This document shows positions 39,781-48,751 of a stretch of 49,804 bases of DNA, in pieces (position 1 is the stretch's first letter; every line of letters starts with the position of its first letter). The position numbers and the translations under genes are program-made. The notes below the pieces were generated by a model that did not search any database, was not told the origin of the DNA, and saw only the letters and a program-made list of their open reading frames with translations. The DNA lies in contig CALCWC010000121.1 in the NCBI GenBank assembly GCA_937905985.1, positions 1-49,804 of the forward strand, in the 5' to 3' direction. This DNA comes from an uncultured Verrucomicrobiales bacterium (GTDB lineage Bacteria > Verrucomicrobiota > Verrucomicrobiia > Verrucomicrobiales > Akkermansiaceae).

Positions 39781-40749
39781 ATGACTGAGCATACTATTCG
39801 CGGAAAACAGGTTTTTACCGATGAAATCGAGGCCCTGCAGGCCCTGCGCGAGCGCTTGGACAGCGCCTTCGACCAGGCCGTGGAGGCCATGCGAAAGGCC
39901 ATTGAGAGCGGCCACAAGATCATCATCGTCGGTGTGGGCAAGAGCGGGCTCGTCGGCAGCAAGATTGCCGCAACCCTTACCTCCACCGGCGCTCCCTCCG
40001 TGGTGCTGGACACCATGAACGCCCTCCACGGCGACCTCGGCATCGTGCAGGACGGTGATGCATGCATTGCCATGTCCTATTCCGGAGAGACGGCAGAGCT
40101 GCTGACGCTCATGCCCTTCCTGAAACGCTTCGACATGGCCATCATCAGCATGACCGGCAAGGCAAACTCCACCCTGGGCCAGCTTTCCGACGTGGTGCTG
40201 GAGACGGCGGTGGAAAAGGAGGCGGACCCGCTGAACCTGGCGCCCACCTCGTCCTCCACGGCCATGCTGGTCATGGGTGATGCCCTGGCAGTGGCGCTGC
40301 TGGAGGCCCGCAACTTCACCCGCGAGGACTTTGCCCGCAGCCACCCCGGCGGCTCGCTCGGCCGCGCGCTGCTCACCCGCGTTTCCGACATCATGCGCAA
40401 GGAGTTCGCCAAGCTCCCCGCCTCATCCACCGTGTTGGAATGCATTGTGGCCATGACGGTGGCCCGCGCCGGCGCTTGCGTCCTCGTCAACCCCGATGGC
40501 TCGCTTGCCGGCGTCTTCACCCACGGCGACTTCGCCCGCGCCTATCAGAAGGATACGGAGGTGGGTGGACGCCCCGTGGAGGAACTCATGACCCGCAACC
40601 CCATCTTCGTGGAGGCGGAGAAGCATGCCGTGGCCGCCGTGAAAATCCTGCGCGAACGTCGCATCGACGACCTGGTGGTGCTGGATGCCGAGCGCAGGCC
40701 TGTGGGCCTCATCGACACCCAGGATTTGGTGCGCCTGAAGCTCATTTGA
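39781..40749 (+). CDS. kdsD: D-arabinose-5-phosphate isomerase
   Basis: 322 aa. N-terminal SIS domain with GVGKSGLVGSKIAATLTSTG (about 44-63), SYSGETAELL (about 99-108) and SSSTAMLVMGDALAVALLEA, then two CBS domains (about 200-322; DIMRKEFAKLP, ELMTRNPIFVEAE). It converts ribulose-5-P to arabinose-5-P for Kdo synthesis. Grouping with waaA fits LPS core assembly. KpsF-type paralogs look the same. Confidence 0.94.
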   Translation: MTEHTIRGKQVFTDEIEALQALRERLDSAFDQAVEAMRKAIESGHKIIIVGVGKSGLVGSKIAATLTSTGAPSVVLDTMNALHGDLGIVQDGDACIAMSYSGETAELLTLMPFLKRFDMAIISMTGKANSTLGQLSDVVLETAVEKEADPLNLAPTSSSTAMLVMGDALAVALLEARNFTREDFARSHPGGSLGRALLTRVSDIMRKEFAKLPASSTVLECIVAMTVARAGACVLVNPDGSLAGVFTHGDFARAYQKDTEVGGRPVEELMTRNPIFVEAEKHAVAAVKILRERRIDDLVVLDAERRPVGLIDTQDLVRLKLI

Positions 40750-40756
40750 CCCCGGA

Positions 40757-40786
40757 TTGCAAAAAAAAGTTCGGAAAAATTACACT
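40757..40786 (+). promoter_or_regulatory. rpsF promoter
   Basis: TTGCAA (40757-40762), 18 bp, TACACT (40781-40786). It leaves a leader of about 70 nt. Confidence 0.5.
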
Positions 40787-40811
40787 TTAGGCTTGCATTA
40801 TCGGAAAAAAA

Positions 40812-40829
40812 GGTGCATCCTAGTGCACC
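40812..40829 (+). promoter_or_regulatory. Hairpin in the rpsF leader
   Basis: GGTGCA (40812-40817) pairs with TGCACC (40824-40829) around TCCTAG, immediately followed by CCG-type bases (ACCGCATTACG). Autogenous S6:S18-binding leaders with a CCG element are known upstream of rpsF; the match here is suggestive only. There is no U-run, so it is not a terminator. Confidence 0.3.
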
Positions 40830-40864
40830 GCATTACGTAAAAGCAAGACTTATCTGTTACTGAT

Positions 40865-41143
40865 ATGAGAAAGTACGAAGCACTGATCGTTTTTAACATG
40901 AAGGGTTCCGAAACCCTCGAGGAGCTCACTGCCGCCATCGCCAAGGTCCTTCAGGAGGCCGGCGCCAAGGTGTCCGACGCCACCAACGTGGGTCGTCGCG
41001 AGTTCGCTTATCCTTCCCAGCACCTTACCCACGGCCAGTACATGCGCTATGCGTTCGAGGCGGAACCCTCCGTGATCCGTCAGGTCCGCGAGACCCTCGC
41101 CATCGACGAGCGCGTCCACTACCAGTACTACACCGCCCTGTAA
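40865..41143 (+). CDS. rpsF: 30S ribosomal protein S6
   Basis: 92 aa. MRKYEALIVFNMKG opening, LGRREFAYP-equivalent VGRREFAYPSQHLTHGQYM (about 42-60) and the IDERVHYQYYTAL end are typical of S6, which binds 16S rRNA with S18. It stands alone: no rpsR, ssb or rplI follows, unlike the usual operon. A terminator lies 28 bp after the stop. Confidence 0.95.
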   Translation: MRKYEALIVFNMKGSETLEELTAAIAKVLQEAGAKVSDATNVGRREFAYPSQHLTHGQYMRYAFEAEPSVIRQVRETLAIDERVHYQYYTAL

Positions 41144-41170
41144 GCCCAAGGCTTGCTGTGATGCCTTTCC

Positions 41171-41203
41171 GCGGACTTTCTCCCGACTCGGGGGAAAGTC
41201 CGC
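41171..41203. terminator. Terminator between rpsF and the MATE gene
   Basis: GCGGACTTTC (41171-41180) pairs with GAAAGTCCGC (41194-41203), extended inward by CCC/GGG. Only a short T/A-rich stretch follows. Confidence 0.7.
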
Positions 41204-41231
41204 ATTATTGTACCCATTCGTTCGACCCGTG

Positions 41232-42770
41232 CTACACCTTGCGGCGGGTCCATTTCATCCCCTTGACCATGCGGAACAGGATGATGGACTGAATGGACAT
41301 ATCCAGCACAAAGAGGCTCCAGATGCCCACCAGGGAGATGTGCTCCGGCCAGTAGCGGCTCCACAGGAAAATCAGCAGCCCGCGGAAGACTCCCATGCAG
41401 GAGTAGGTGACGTACATCACCCGCCGCGTGTCGCCCGCCCCGCGCAGGCTCGTCTTGAACAGCATCATCGTGGCGTACACCGGCTCCGCTATCAGGAACA
41501 GCTGTACTACCGGGCGGGCTGCTTCCACCAGTGCTTGCGAATCCGCCGCGAACGGATAGATGAACAGCTCGGGGAACAGGTAGAACACCACGCCCATGCC
41601 GCCCATGAAGAGCAGGGCGTACCAGGTGCATTTCCAAATGGTGGCCACGGCCATGCGCGGGTTGCGCGCACCCAGGTACTGCCCCACCAGCGTGGCGCTG
41701 GCAATGCCCACGGCAAAGCCGGGCAGGAAGCTCAGGGACTCGATGCGCACGGCGATGTTGTGGGCGCCCACGCTGGCATCCCCCAGGGTGGAGATGATGC
41801 GCATGATATACACCTGCACCAGCCAAACGCCGCACACCTCCACGGCTTGCGGGAAGCCGATGCAGACGATGCGGTAGATCATGCTCCATTGCGGGAACAG
41901 GGAGTGCATCCGCAGGAAGATGGGCGGCACGAACGTGGCGCTCACGGAGCGCGCGTAGGCATCCAAATCGTCGTGTTCCCCCATGCTGCGCTTCATGCGC
42001 ATGGTGCGCCGCACCAGCAGCCCCACCAGGAATGCCGCCGTGACCGCAAGCGCCAGTATCATGCCCCACGCCAGGCCCTCTATGTCCATCCCGAAGCATT
42101 TGATGAGTATCAGGCTGAACGCTACCTGCAGGCCGTCCATGGTCACCATGAAGAAGAAGGGCGTGCGTGTGTCGCCCGCGCCGCGCAGTGCCGCGTTCAC
42201 CGCAAAGATGATGCCGGAGAAGATGGCGGACCAGCACGCGATGTCCATGAATCGCAGGGCCACCTCTTGCGCGTAGCTCGACAGGTTCATGAAATGCACC
42301 ACGAGGTAGTTGGTGGAGAAGTACATCAGTAGGGCGGAGATGATGCCGGCAAGCAGTCCCATGGTGGCGGACTGGTTGGCGGCGTTGTTGGCCTCTGCAA
42401 ACCTGCGCGCTCCGGTCATGCGGCTCACGATGGCCGTGGCGCCCATGGCCACGGAACCCTGCATCAGGAATCCCAGCCACATGACGTATGAGGTCACGCC
42501 GATGCCGGCCGCTATCTGCGTGGTCTGCTCCGGCGTGGTGCCCAGGTGGTTGGAAAGGATGACGGTGTTGCAGGAGCAGATGAAGCTCATCACCTGCTCC
42601 AGCAGGGGCCACATGGCAATGGTGATAATCTGGCGTGGCAGGCTGAGCCCGGCCAACTTTCCGCCCAGTTCGCCCTTGAGTATTACCGAGCGAATTTTCC
42701 CGTCCCTGCCGTCTCCTGTACTCACAGGTGAATTCAAGCACAATCGAGCCTTTTTGTACAGCCTAATCAA
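41232..42770 (-). CDS. MATE-family multidrug/cation antiporter
   Basis: About 500 aa with some 12 TM helices in two MatE halves: IITIAMWPLLEQVMSFICSCNTVILSNHLG (about 47-76) and a second half beginning near IVCIGFPQAVEVCGVWLVQV (about 290). LRGAGDTR occurs twice (about 169-176 and 429-436), as usual. These proteins export drugs or metabolites in exchange for Na+ or H+. The start is unsure: TTG at 42770 or GTG at 42725; neither has a good ribosome site. Confidence 0.88.
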   Translation of the reverse strand: MIRLYKKARLCLNSPVSTGDGRDGKIRSVILKGELGGKLAGLSLPRQIITIAMWPLLEQVMSFICSCNTVILSNHLGTTPEQTTQIAAGIGVTSYVMWLGFLMQGSVAMGATAIVSRMTGARRFAEANNAANQSATMGLLAGIISALLMYFSTNYLVVHFMNLSSYAQEVALRFMDIACWSAIFSGIIFAVNAALRGAGDTRTPFFFMVTMDGLQVAFSLILIKCFGMDIEGLAWGMILALAVTAAFLVGLLVRRTMRMKRSMGEHDDLDAYARSVSATFVPPIFLRMHSLFPQWSMIYRIVCIGFPQAVEVCGVWLVQVYIMRIISTLGDASVGAHNIAVRIESLSFLPGFAVGIASATLVGQYLGARNPRMAVATIWKCTWYALLFMGGMGVVFYLFPELFIYPFAADSQALVEAARPVVQLFLIAEPVYATMMLFKTSLRGAGDTRRVMYVTYSCMGVFRGLLIFLWSRYWPEHISLVGIWSLFVLDMSIQSIILFRMVKGMKWTRRKV

Positions 42771-42819
42771 CCTGCAAAAAATGCTTGCTCCTCTCTAGCA
42801 GAAAGGGTATCCTGATGCC

Positions 42820-43668
42820 ATGATGCACGCTCCTTTCCATCCCCTGATGCTCGCGGTGGCCGCGGCTGTGGCAACATGCTTGCCCGCCGCCGCCCTCTCC
42901 CCGCAGGCAGCCTCCGCCATTGATGCGCGCATAGCCGAGCTGCAATCCCGCAGCTACGATGATGCCGTGCTGAAGCTCTACCAGAAGCGCCTGCTGCTGA
43001 TGCTGCCCATGATACGCGATGGCGAGAACGTCAACACCACCAAGGGCAACGAGAGCGGCAGCACCGCGTTGCACTATGCCTGCGGCATTGGAGATGCCGA
43101 TTTGGTGGAGGTGCTGCTGGCATGCGGCGCCGACCCCTCCATCAAGACCGCCAAGGGGGCGTCCACGGAGTTGTGCATCGGTAGCGACCCCGGCGGCAAG
43201 ATTCGCAAGCTGTTGCGCAATCCCAAGAAGGCGGTGCTGCCGGCGGCGGATGCCGCCGCGCCTGAGCCGCAGGCTGCCCCCGTTCCTGCCAACACGGCGG
43301 ATTTCGCACCGCAGGATGTCTCCGGCCGCACCGTGAAAATCTTGCGCAGCATGGAGCTGGAAAGCTACCGCGACGAGGGCTGGGAGTGGAAGCCCGCGCA
43401 GGATGCCTCCCCCGTCACGCTGAAATTTGAGCAGGGCAACTCCTATGTGCCGCTCAAGGGTGCGGATGCTCCCGGCAAGGGATACGGCAACAAGGTGACC
43501 TATCAGAAGACCGGCCCCGGCACGGCCACCATCACGGTGGAGACCTGGGAGCAGTCTGTCACCTACACCCTTGTGTTCACCTCGAAGAAGGGTGGCAGCG
43601 TCACCACGGAGGCCCATTGCGAGGGCACGGAGTGGAAGGCTCGTGATGCCACTTTCACCATCCGCTGA
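42820..43668 (+). CDS. Secreted ankyrin-repeat protein
   Basis: 282 aa (start possibly 3 bp later at the second ATG). Signal peptide (LMLAVAAAVATCLPAAA). A short ankyrin region follows (ENVNTTKGNESGSTALHYACGIGDADLVEVLLACGADPSIKTAKG, about 68-112), then a Pro/Ala linker and a C-terminal beta-rich domain (about 168-282) with SVTYTLVFTSKKGGSVTTEA and a final GTEWKARDATFTIR. The C-terminal domain is not one I recognise. It is followed 5 bp later by the TMEM43-like gene. Confidence 0.8.
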   Translation: MMHAPFHPLMLAVAAAVATCLPAAALSPQAASAIDARIAELQSRSYDDAVLKLYQKRLLLMLPMIRDGENVNTTKGNESGSTALHYACGIGDADLVEVLLACGADPSIKTAKGASTELCIGSDPGGKIRKLLRNPKKAVLPAADAAAPEPQAAPVPANTADFAPQDVSGRTVKILRSMELESYRDEGWEWKPAQDASPVTLKFEQGNSYVPLKGADAPGKGYGNKVTYQKTGPGTATITVETWEQSVTYTLVFTSKKGGSVTTEAHCEGTEWKARDATFTIR

Positions 43669-43673
43669 CGCCC

Positions 43674-44783
43674 ATGGATGGATTGGCCTGGAAGATTTTC
43701 GCGGGGCTGTTCGGCCCCGTCGTCCTGCTGGCAGTGCTGATGGCCGCGTGGGAGGTGGAGCAGGAGGTGGCGCAGAAGGATGCCCTGCTGCGTCTGGCCG
43801 TGGACAGCGTGGTGGATGTGCAGGATGCCGCCACCGCCCCGCCGGAGTCGGAGGGGTGCCCCGTCTTTGTGCAAGGGGAGGCGAACGCCCAGCTCCCCAT
43901 TCGGGATGCTGCGTTCGGCGTCACCCTCCTGTGCATCCGCATGCAGCGGCATGTCGAATTCTACCAGTGGCAGGAAACCCGGACCGAGAAAACCCAGCGC
44001 AGGGGGGAGGGGGCCAACGAGTACACGATCGAGGTTTTCTCCTACCACAAGCTTTGGGTGGAAAAGCCCATCGATTCCGTTGGCTTCCACGAGTCGGAGG
44101 GGCACCGGAACGCCCCTGTGGCCATTGAGCAGCGCAGTGTCGCCACCCATTCCAACTCCGTCCGCCTGTGCGGCTTCCTGCTGAACGAGACCGAGGTGGC
44201 CGGCATCGGCGAGCTTCAGCCTTATTCCCCGCAGGCAGACATGATTCCGCCGGAGCTGGCGGGCAACGCTGTGGTACACGGCGGATACCTGTATGTCGGC
44301 GCCAAGGGCAAGCCTGATCCCGAACATCCGCAAATCGGGGATGCCCGCATCTCCTGGAGCTATGTGCCCAACGGCGCCCGTGCTGCCGTGCTGGCGTGCC
44401 GGAGGAGCGACACCCTCGTACCCTACATGGACAAGCTGGATATCGTTCATTCGGGCAGCTACAAGGACGCCCAGGACTTCATCAGCCGGGAGAAATCCGA
44501 CAGCCTGTGGTCGAACGTGGGGAGTTTCCTGATGGTGCTTCTCCTGGTCACATGCACCCTGCGCTGGCTGATGGTGCTTGCCTGGGACAGCCCCTTCTGG
44601 CGGCGCACGGAGGAATCCGGCAAGTGGAAGTTGGCCCTCTTCCTTGGCGCGGAAATCACCCTGCTGGTCTTCGCCTGCGCGTGGATGCCCACCCACACCA
44701 AGGTGGGCTTGTGCACGCTGCTGCTATGCTTCCCCATCTTCCATTTCTACCGCAGCTACCGCCGCCGTTTCCTCTCAGAATGA
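43674..44783 (+). CDS. TMEM43 (LUMA)-family membrane protein
   Basis: 369 aa. One N-terminal TM helix (about 7-26), a large exported domain, and three C-terminal TM helices (about 279-362). TMEM43-like segments: QRHVEFYQWQETRTEK (about 101-116), the YHKLWVEKPIDSVGFHESEGHRNAP block (about 125-149), and GDARISWSYVPNGARAAVLA (about 222-241). Bacterial members have no settled role. It overlaps the end of the convergent porin gene by 9 bp. Confidence 0.75.
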   Translation: MDGLAWKIFAGLFGPVVLLAVLMAAWEVEQEVAQKDALLRLAVDSVVDVQDAATAPPESEGCPVFVQGEANAQLPIRDAAFGVTLLCIRMQRHVEFYQWQETRTEKTQRRGEGANEYTIEVFSYHKLWVEKPIDSVGFHESEGHRNAPVAIEQRSVATHSNSVRLCGFLLNETEVAGIGELQPYSPQADMIPPELAGNAVVHGGYLYVGAKGKPDPEHPQIGDARISWSYVPNGARAAVLACRRSDTLVPYMDKLDIVHSGSYKDAQDFISREKSDSLWSNVGSFLMVLLLVTCTLRWLMVLAWDSPFWRRTEESGKWKLALFLGAEITLLVFACAWMPTHTKVGLCTLLLCFPIFHFYRSYRRRFLSE

Positions 44784-45932
44784 GAACACGGCTTGCACGC
44801 CCCACAGGGCTTCGTCGCGCGTGTCGTTGCGGTAGGCGGGGTTGTGGATGTACTGGAAGTGCGGCTTGAGCTTGAACCAATCGGTGAGCTGCAGGCTGTA
44901 GTTGATTTCCAGCGCCTGCTCGCGTGCATGCTCGGTTGGCGGCGCTCCCTTGAACACGCCCCACGCGATGCCCAGGAAATCACTCTCGCGTTCCGGGATG
45001 AGATGCAGCCGCGCGCCCACCGAAAGGTCGAAGCAGTTGCAATCCTCCGTTTGCCGCATGGCCGCCCCGGTGCGGAGGAAAAACGTGGCCCAGTTGCAGG
45101 GATTGGCTTCCACGCTCGCGCACAGGCCGCCGTTGGTGTCCGCGTGCGTGTGTTTCACGAACGGATTGAAGCGCAGGACACATCCGCCGTCGCCAAAATC
45201 GTGCCTGTACTCGCCCACCACCGCATAGCCATCGATACTTCGCGAGTGGAACGGGTTGTACCCGGCCTCGCAACCGCAGCGGGTGAAGGCCAGCGTGGCG
45301 GCGTCCCGCTCCGTGAACTGCCATTGCACCATGGCGGCCAGGTTGGCCTCCGTGAGCGGCAGCACGGTGCTGTTGGTAAAGCCGCTGTTGGTAAAGCTGC
45401 AGTAGGTGCAGTTGGCTATGGTGATGGCATCCAGGTAGTTGGTGAAATTGAGCATGCCGGCGGTGATGCACACGCGCTTGTGTGCCAGGTACTGCATAAT
45501 GCCCAGCTCCGGGATGACTCCCCTATGGGCTCCACGGGCATCCGCGTGCGGACTGGTTGCGGAGCCGTAGCCGTCCGCAAAGTAGTGCGCCTCTTGCGCG
45601 CTGGAGTGGTCCAGCCCCCAGGCTCCATCGAACTCTGCCACCAGCCAGGTGCCGCCGTGGGTGTCGTTGCGCAGGATTCTCTGGTTGGCGAGCACGCGCA
45701 GGAGCAAGTTGTTGCTGCGGGAACAGGTTTCCGGCATGGCGCGGTGCGTGTGCCAGTATCCGTACGCGGCATCCACCATCCAGAGCGTGCCGTATTGCTC
45801 CGCCGCCTTTTTCTTGAAGGCGGGTGCGTCTTCGGCGGGTAGGAGGAGGTTGTTGTCTATCAGGATATCGCCGCCCCATACGGGGGATATGAGAGCAGCA
45901 GCCGTAGCTATGATGGCGGTTGTTGTTTTCAT
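44775..45932 (-). CDS. OprB-family outer-membrane porin
   Basis: 385 aa. Signal peptide (AIIATAAALISPVWG). Beta-barrel pattern with a terminal Phe (VQAVFSF). The C-terminal block ALEINYSLQLTDWFKLKPHFQ...NPAYRNDTRDEALWG is characteristic of carbohydrate-selective OprB porins. It carries unusually many Cys residues (e.g. RCGCEAG, DCNCFD). It starts 13 bp after the Feo small-protein gene, so it is the last gene of an iron-regulated operon; transport of iron-related solutes is possible. Confidence 0.85.
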   Translation of the reverse strand: MKTTTAIIATAAALISPVWGGDILIDNNLLLPAEDAPAFKKKAAEQYGTLWMVDAAYGYWHTHRAMPETCSRSNNLLLRVLANQRILRNDTHGGTWLVAEFDGAWGLDHSSAQEAHYFADGYGSATSPHADARGAHRGVIPELGIMQYLAHKRVCITAGMLNFTNYLDAITIANCTYCSFTNSGFTNSTVLPLTEANLAAMVQWQFTERDAATLAFTRCGCEAGYNPFHSRSIDGYAVVGEYRHDFGDGGCVLRFNPFVKHTHADTNGGLCASVEANPCNWATFFLRTGAAMRQTEDCNCFDLSVGARLHLIPERESDFLGIAWGVFKGAPPTEHAREQALEINYSLQLTDWFKLKPHFQYIHNPAYRNDTRDEALWGVQAVFSF

Positions 45933-45945
45933 GTGGGGAAATCCG

Positions 45946-46077
45946 TTATTTCCGCTTGCGGCACTTGGGGCAGTCTCCGCCTCCGCAGCCGTCGCACTTG
46001 CCTCCGCCCTTCAGGCTGTAGTGGAGGGCCAGGCCGCCTGCAATGAGCAGCAGGATGATGAGGATGAGGTCATTCAT
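45946..46077 (-). CDS. FeoB-associated Cys-rich small membrane protein
   Basis: 43 aa: MNDLILIILLLIAGGLALHY then a short tail with four Cys in KCDGCGGGDCPKCRKRK. One N-terminal TM helix and a CxxC...CxxC tail is the pattern of the FeoB-associated Cys-rich family (the role FeoC fills in enterics). Its ATG overlaps the feoB stop by 8 bp. It probably aids FeoB assembly or metal handling. Confidence 0.85.
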   Translation of the reverse strand: MNDLILIILLLIAGGLALHYSLKGGGKCDGCGGGDCPKCRKRK

Positions 46078-48751
46078 GGTGGCGCTCTTTGTTGTATTCC
46101 TCGCGGTATCGGTTGGGGCGGAAGATGAGGTACACCAGCCCGCCCGCCAGCAGGCAGGCGAAGAACTGCCCGCTGCGGAACACGCCCAGCTCCGCCCACT
46201 TGCCCAGCTGGTTCACCAGGAAGGACACCATGTACGCCCACGCGGTCATGAAGCCCACCGCCAGCATCGTCCAGCGTGAGCTGCGCATCTCGCGCCGGAT
46301 GGCGGCGCAGGCTGCCACGCACGGCGCGCACAGCAGGTTGAACAGCATGAACGACAGCGCCGCTCCCCACGTGCCGAACAGCCCCGCGCTGCGGACCGAG
46401 CGGGCAATGCCGTTGGTCTCCTGCTCTCCGTCATTGGCGGCGGGGGCCGCCTGAGGGGCCGGGACGGTGGGGGTATCCATGTGCGGGTGATGGTGGAGCC
46501 ACCAGTGCCAGAGGGCGATGGTGGGCGCGGTGAAGGCGTTGAGGCGCGGCAGGTCGCTGGTGCGGGGCAGCATGGTTTCCCCGTCATCCTTGGCGGAGCC
46601 GTAGAGAACGCCGAGGGTGCTGACAACGTTTTCCTTGGCGACAAGGCCGCTGATGGTGGCCACGGTGGGTTTCCAATCCCCCCAGCCCAGCGGCGTGAAG
46701 ACGGGGGCGATGTTGCGCCCGGCGTCCGCGAGCATGCTCTGCTCCACGGCGGGTTTGTCGTGCGCGGTATCCAGGAAGTCCATGTCCCAGCTGTAGTTGC
46801 TGGCAAACCAGATGAAGGCGGAGGCGAGGAAGATGATGGTTCCGGCCTTCTTGACGAAGGCGCGGCAGCGCTCCATGGCGCGGGTGTTGATGCTGCCGCC
46901 GCTGGGGCGGTGGTAGGGCGGAAGCTCCATCACGAACGGCGTGTAGCCCCCCGCGAACATGTGCGACTTCCGCAGCATGAGCCCGCCCAGTATCACCGAG
47001 CCTATGCCCGCAAAGTATGCCAGCGTGGCAATGGTGGCATCCTGCCCCAGCACCGCGCCGAAGAGCGTGATGAGCGGCAGCTTGGCGCTGCACGGGATGA
47101 ACGTGGTCAGCATCACCGTCATGCGACGGTCCTTGTCGTTCTCAATGGTGCGGGAGGCCATGATGCCCGGCACCCCGCAGCCCATGGCCACCATCAGCGG
47201 GATGAACGACTTGCCGGAAAGCCCGATGGTGCGGAAGATGCGGTCCATCATGAACGCCACGCGCGCCATGTATCCGCAGTCCTCCAGCAGCGCCAGAAGC
47301 AGGAACAGAACCGCCATCTGCGGCAGAAAGCCCAGCACCGCGCCCACGCCCGCCACAATGCCGTCCGTCACCACTGCCACCAGCTGCGGGCTGCAATCCA
47401 TCTGCAACCGGCCCAGCAGGCCGATGCCGAAGGCTATCGCGCTCATGGTGGCGAGGCGGATCATGTACTCCTTGCGCGTGGCGCGTCCGTTGAGGCTCAT
47501 GGCGTTCGGCTTGATGCCGCGCGGCTCCGCGCCGTAGCGGTTGGCTCCCGTGTTCCCGCGCCGCAGCATGCAGTAGAGCATGAGACCCGCGTTCACGGCG
47601 TACAGCACCCACTGGATTCCCGTGTGCAGCGGTTCCGGCAGGTGCGGGCACATGTATTCCAGCAGGAACGGCGCCACCGCCAGGTACAGCCAGGACCCGC
47701 CGCGCCCCAAATCGTGAAGGCGCCGCAGCGTGGTGGGGAACACCAGGCACATGGCCAGGATGCTGCTGAACATCACCATGCTTTCCAGCTGCAGGGGTGC
47801 GCTGCCGATGAAGCCCCGCAGCCAGCCGAGCACCACCGGGCCGAACACCACATCGCTCGCCCAGTCCGTGCCCCACTTGCCCACGGTGTTGATGGAAAGG
47901 TAGTAGATGCACCACATCACCAGCGCAAAGATGCCGATGCCGAACACGCGGTGCGTGGCCACGCGGTCGATTTTCGCGCTGAACGCGCTAGGCTTGCCGG
48001 TGCGCTCCACCGCCTGCGGGATGATGTCCATGATGGCATCGTAGCGCCCGCCCGCGATGATGGAGGCAATGTCGTCGCCCAACTCTGCCTCTACGGCGTC
48101 GCGCAGGTGGTCCAGCAGGTGGCAAATGTGGTGGCTGTGCTCCGGTATGAGCGCCAGGTCGTTTTCCAGCAGCTTCACCGCCTCCCAGCGCGTGCAAGTG
48201 TGCTCCGCAATGATGCTCTGCAGCGCGCGTTCCACGGCTGGCGGGAAGGGCAGGGGCTTGCCGGGTTTCACCACCGAGTTGCCCGCAATCATCTCGCGCA
48301 GTTCGCGCAGCCCCTTGCGGTGCAGCGCGCTCACCTCCAGCACCGGGCAGCCCAGCGCCTCCGCCAGGGCCTCCGGCTTGATGCGCAGGCAGCGTCGCTC
48401 CAATAGATCCGTCATGTTGAGCGCCACCACCATGGGAAGATCCGTCTCCAGCAGCTGGCTGGTGAGGTACAGGTTGCGCTCCAGGTTCGTGGCGTCCACC
48501 ACGTTCACCACCAAATCCGGCTTCTCCTCCAGCAGGTAGCGCCGCGCCACCACCTCCTCCGGCGTGTACGGCGACAGCGAGTAAATCCCCGGCAGGTCAA
48601 CCACCTCCACTTCCGCATGGTCGCGCAGGTGCCCGGCCTTGCGCTCCACCGTCACGCCCGCCCAGTTGCCCACATACTGGTTCGACCCCGTCAGCTCGTT
48701 GAAGAGCGAGGTCTTCCCGCTGTTCGGGTTGCCTGCCAGCGCCACCCTCAT
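46070..48751 (-). CDS. feoB: Ferrous iron transporter FeoB with inserted DUF805-like domain
   Basis: 893 aa from MRVALAG. G domain at 1-165: GNPNSGKTS (7-15), DLPGIYS, NMTD; then the helical spacer and two Gate domains with LEDCGYMARVAF and a GCGVPGI metal-site segment. The first Gate is split at about residues 324-445 by a segment with DUF805 hallmarks in swapped order: TLRRLHDLGRGGSWLYL (about 340-356), RRGNTGANRYGAEP (about 396-409), then LNGRATRKEYM (about 418-428) and a TM helix. Typical FeoB is about 770 aa. It overlaps feoA (ATGA) and the small gene downstream. Confidence 0.93.
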   Translation of the reverse strand: MRVALAGNPNSGKTSLFNELTGSNQYVGNWAGVTVERKAGHLRDHAEVEVVDLPGIYSLSPYTPEEVVARRYLLEEKPDLVVNVVDATNLERNLYLTSQLLETDLPMVVALNMTDLLERRCLRIKPEALAEALGCPVLEVSALHRKGLRELREMIAGNSVVKPGKPLPFPPAVERALQSIIAEHTCTRWEAVKLLENDLALIPEHSHHICHLLDHLRDAVEAELGDDIASIIAGGRYDAIMDIIPQAVERTGKPSAFSAKIDRVATHRVFGIGIFALVMWCIYYLSINTVGKWGTDWASDVVFGPVVLGWLRGFIGSAPLQLESMVMFSSILAMCLVFPTTLRRLHDLGRGGSWLYLAVAPFLLEYMCPHLPEPLHTGIQWVLYAVNAGLMLYCMLRRGNTGANRYGAEPRGIKPNAMSLNGRATRKEYMIRLATMSAIAFGIGLLGRLQMDCSPQLVAVVTDGIVAGVGAVLGFLPQMAVLFLLLALLEDCGYMARVAFMMDRIFRTIGLSGKSFIPLMVAMGCGVPGIMASRTIENDKDRRMTVMLTTFIPCSAKLPLITLFGAVLGQDATIATLAYFAGIGSVILGGLMLRKSHMFAGGYTPFVMELPPYHRPSGGSINTRAMERCRAFVKKAGTIIFLASAFIWFASNYSWDMDFLDTAHDKPAVEQSMLADAGRNIAPVFTPLGWGDWKPTVATISGLVAKENVVSTLGVLYGSAKDDGETMLPRTSDLPRLNAFTAPTIALWHWWLHHHPHMDTPTVPAPQAAPAANDGEQETNGIARSVRSAGLFGTWGAALSFMLFNLLCAPCVAACAAIRREMRSSRWTMLAVGFMTAWAYMVSFLVNQLGKWAELGVFRSGQFFACLLAGGLVYLIFRPNRYREEYNKERHHE

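Noticed and set aside
40812..40829. Hairpin before rpsF as a terminator for kdsD
   Set aside because: It has no following T-run and lies downstream of the predicted rpsF promoter, so a leader element is more likely.
46481..48406. 641-aa plus-strand open frame opposite feoB
   Set aside because: His/Arg/Gln-rich antisense product; feoB on the minus strand is fully supported by motifs and operon overlaps.
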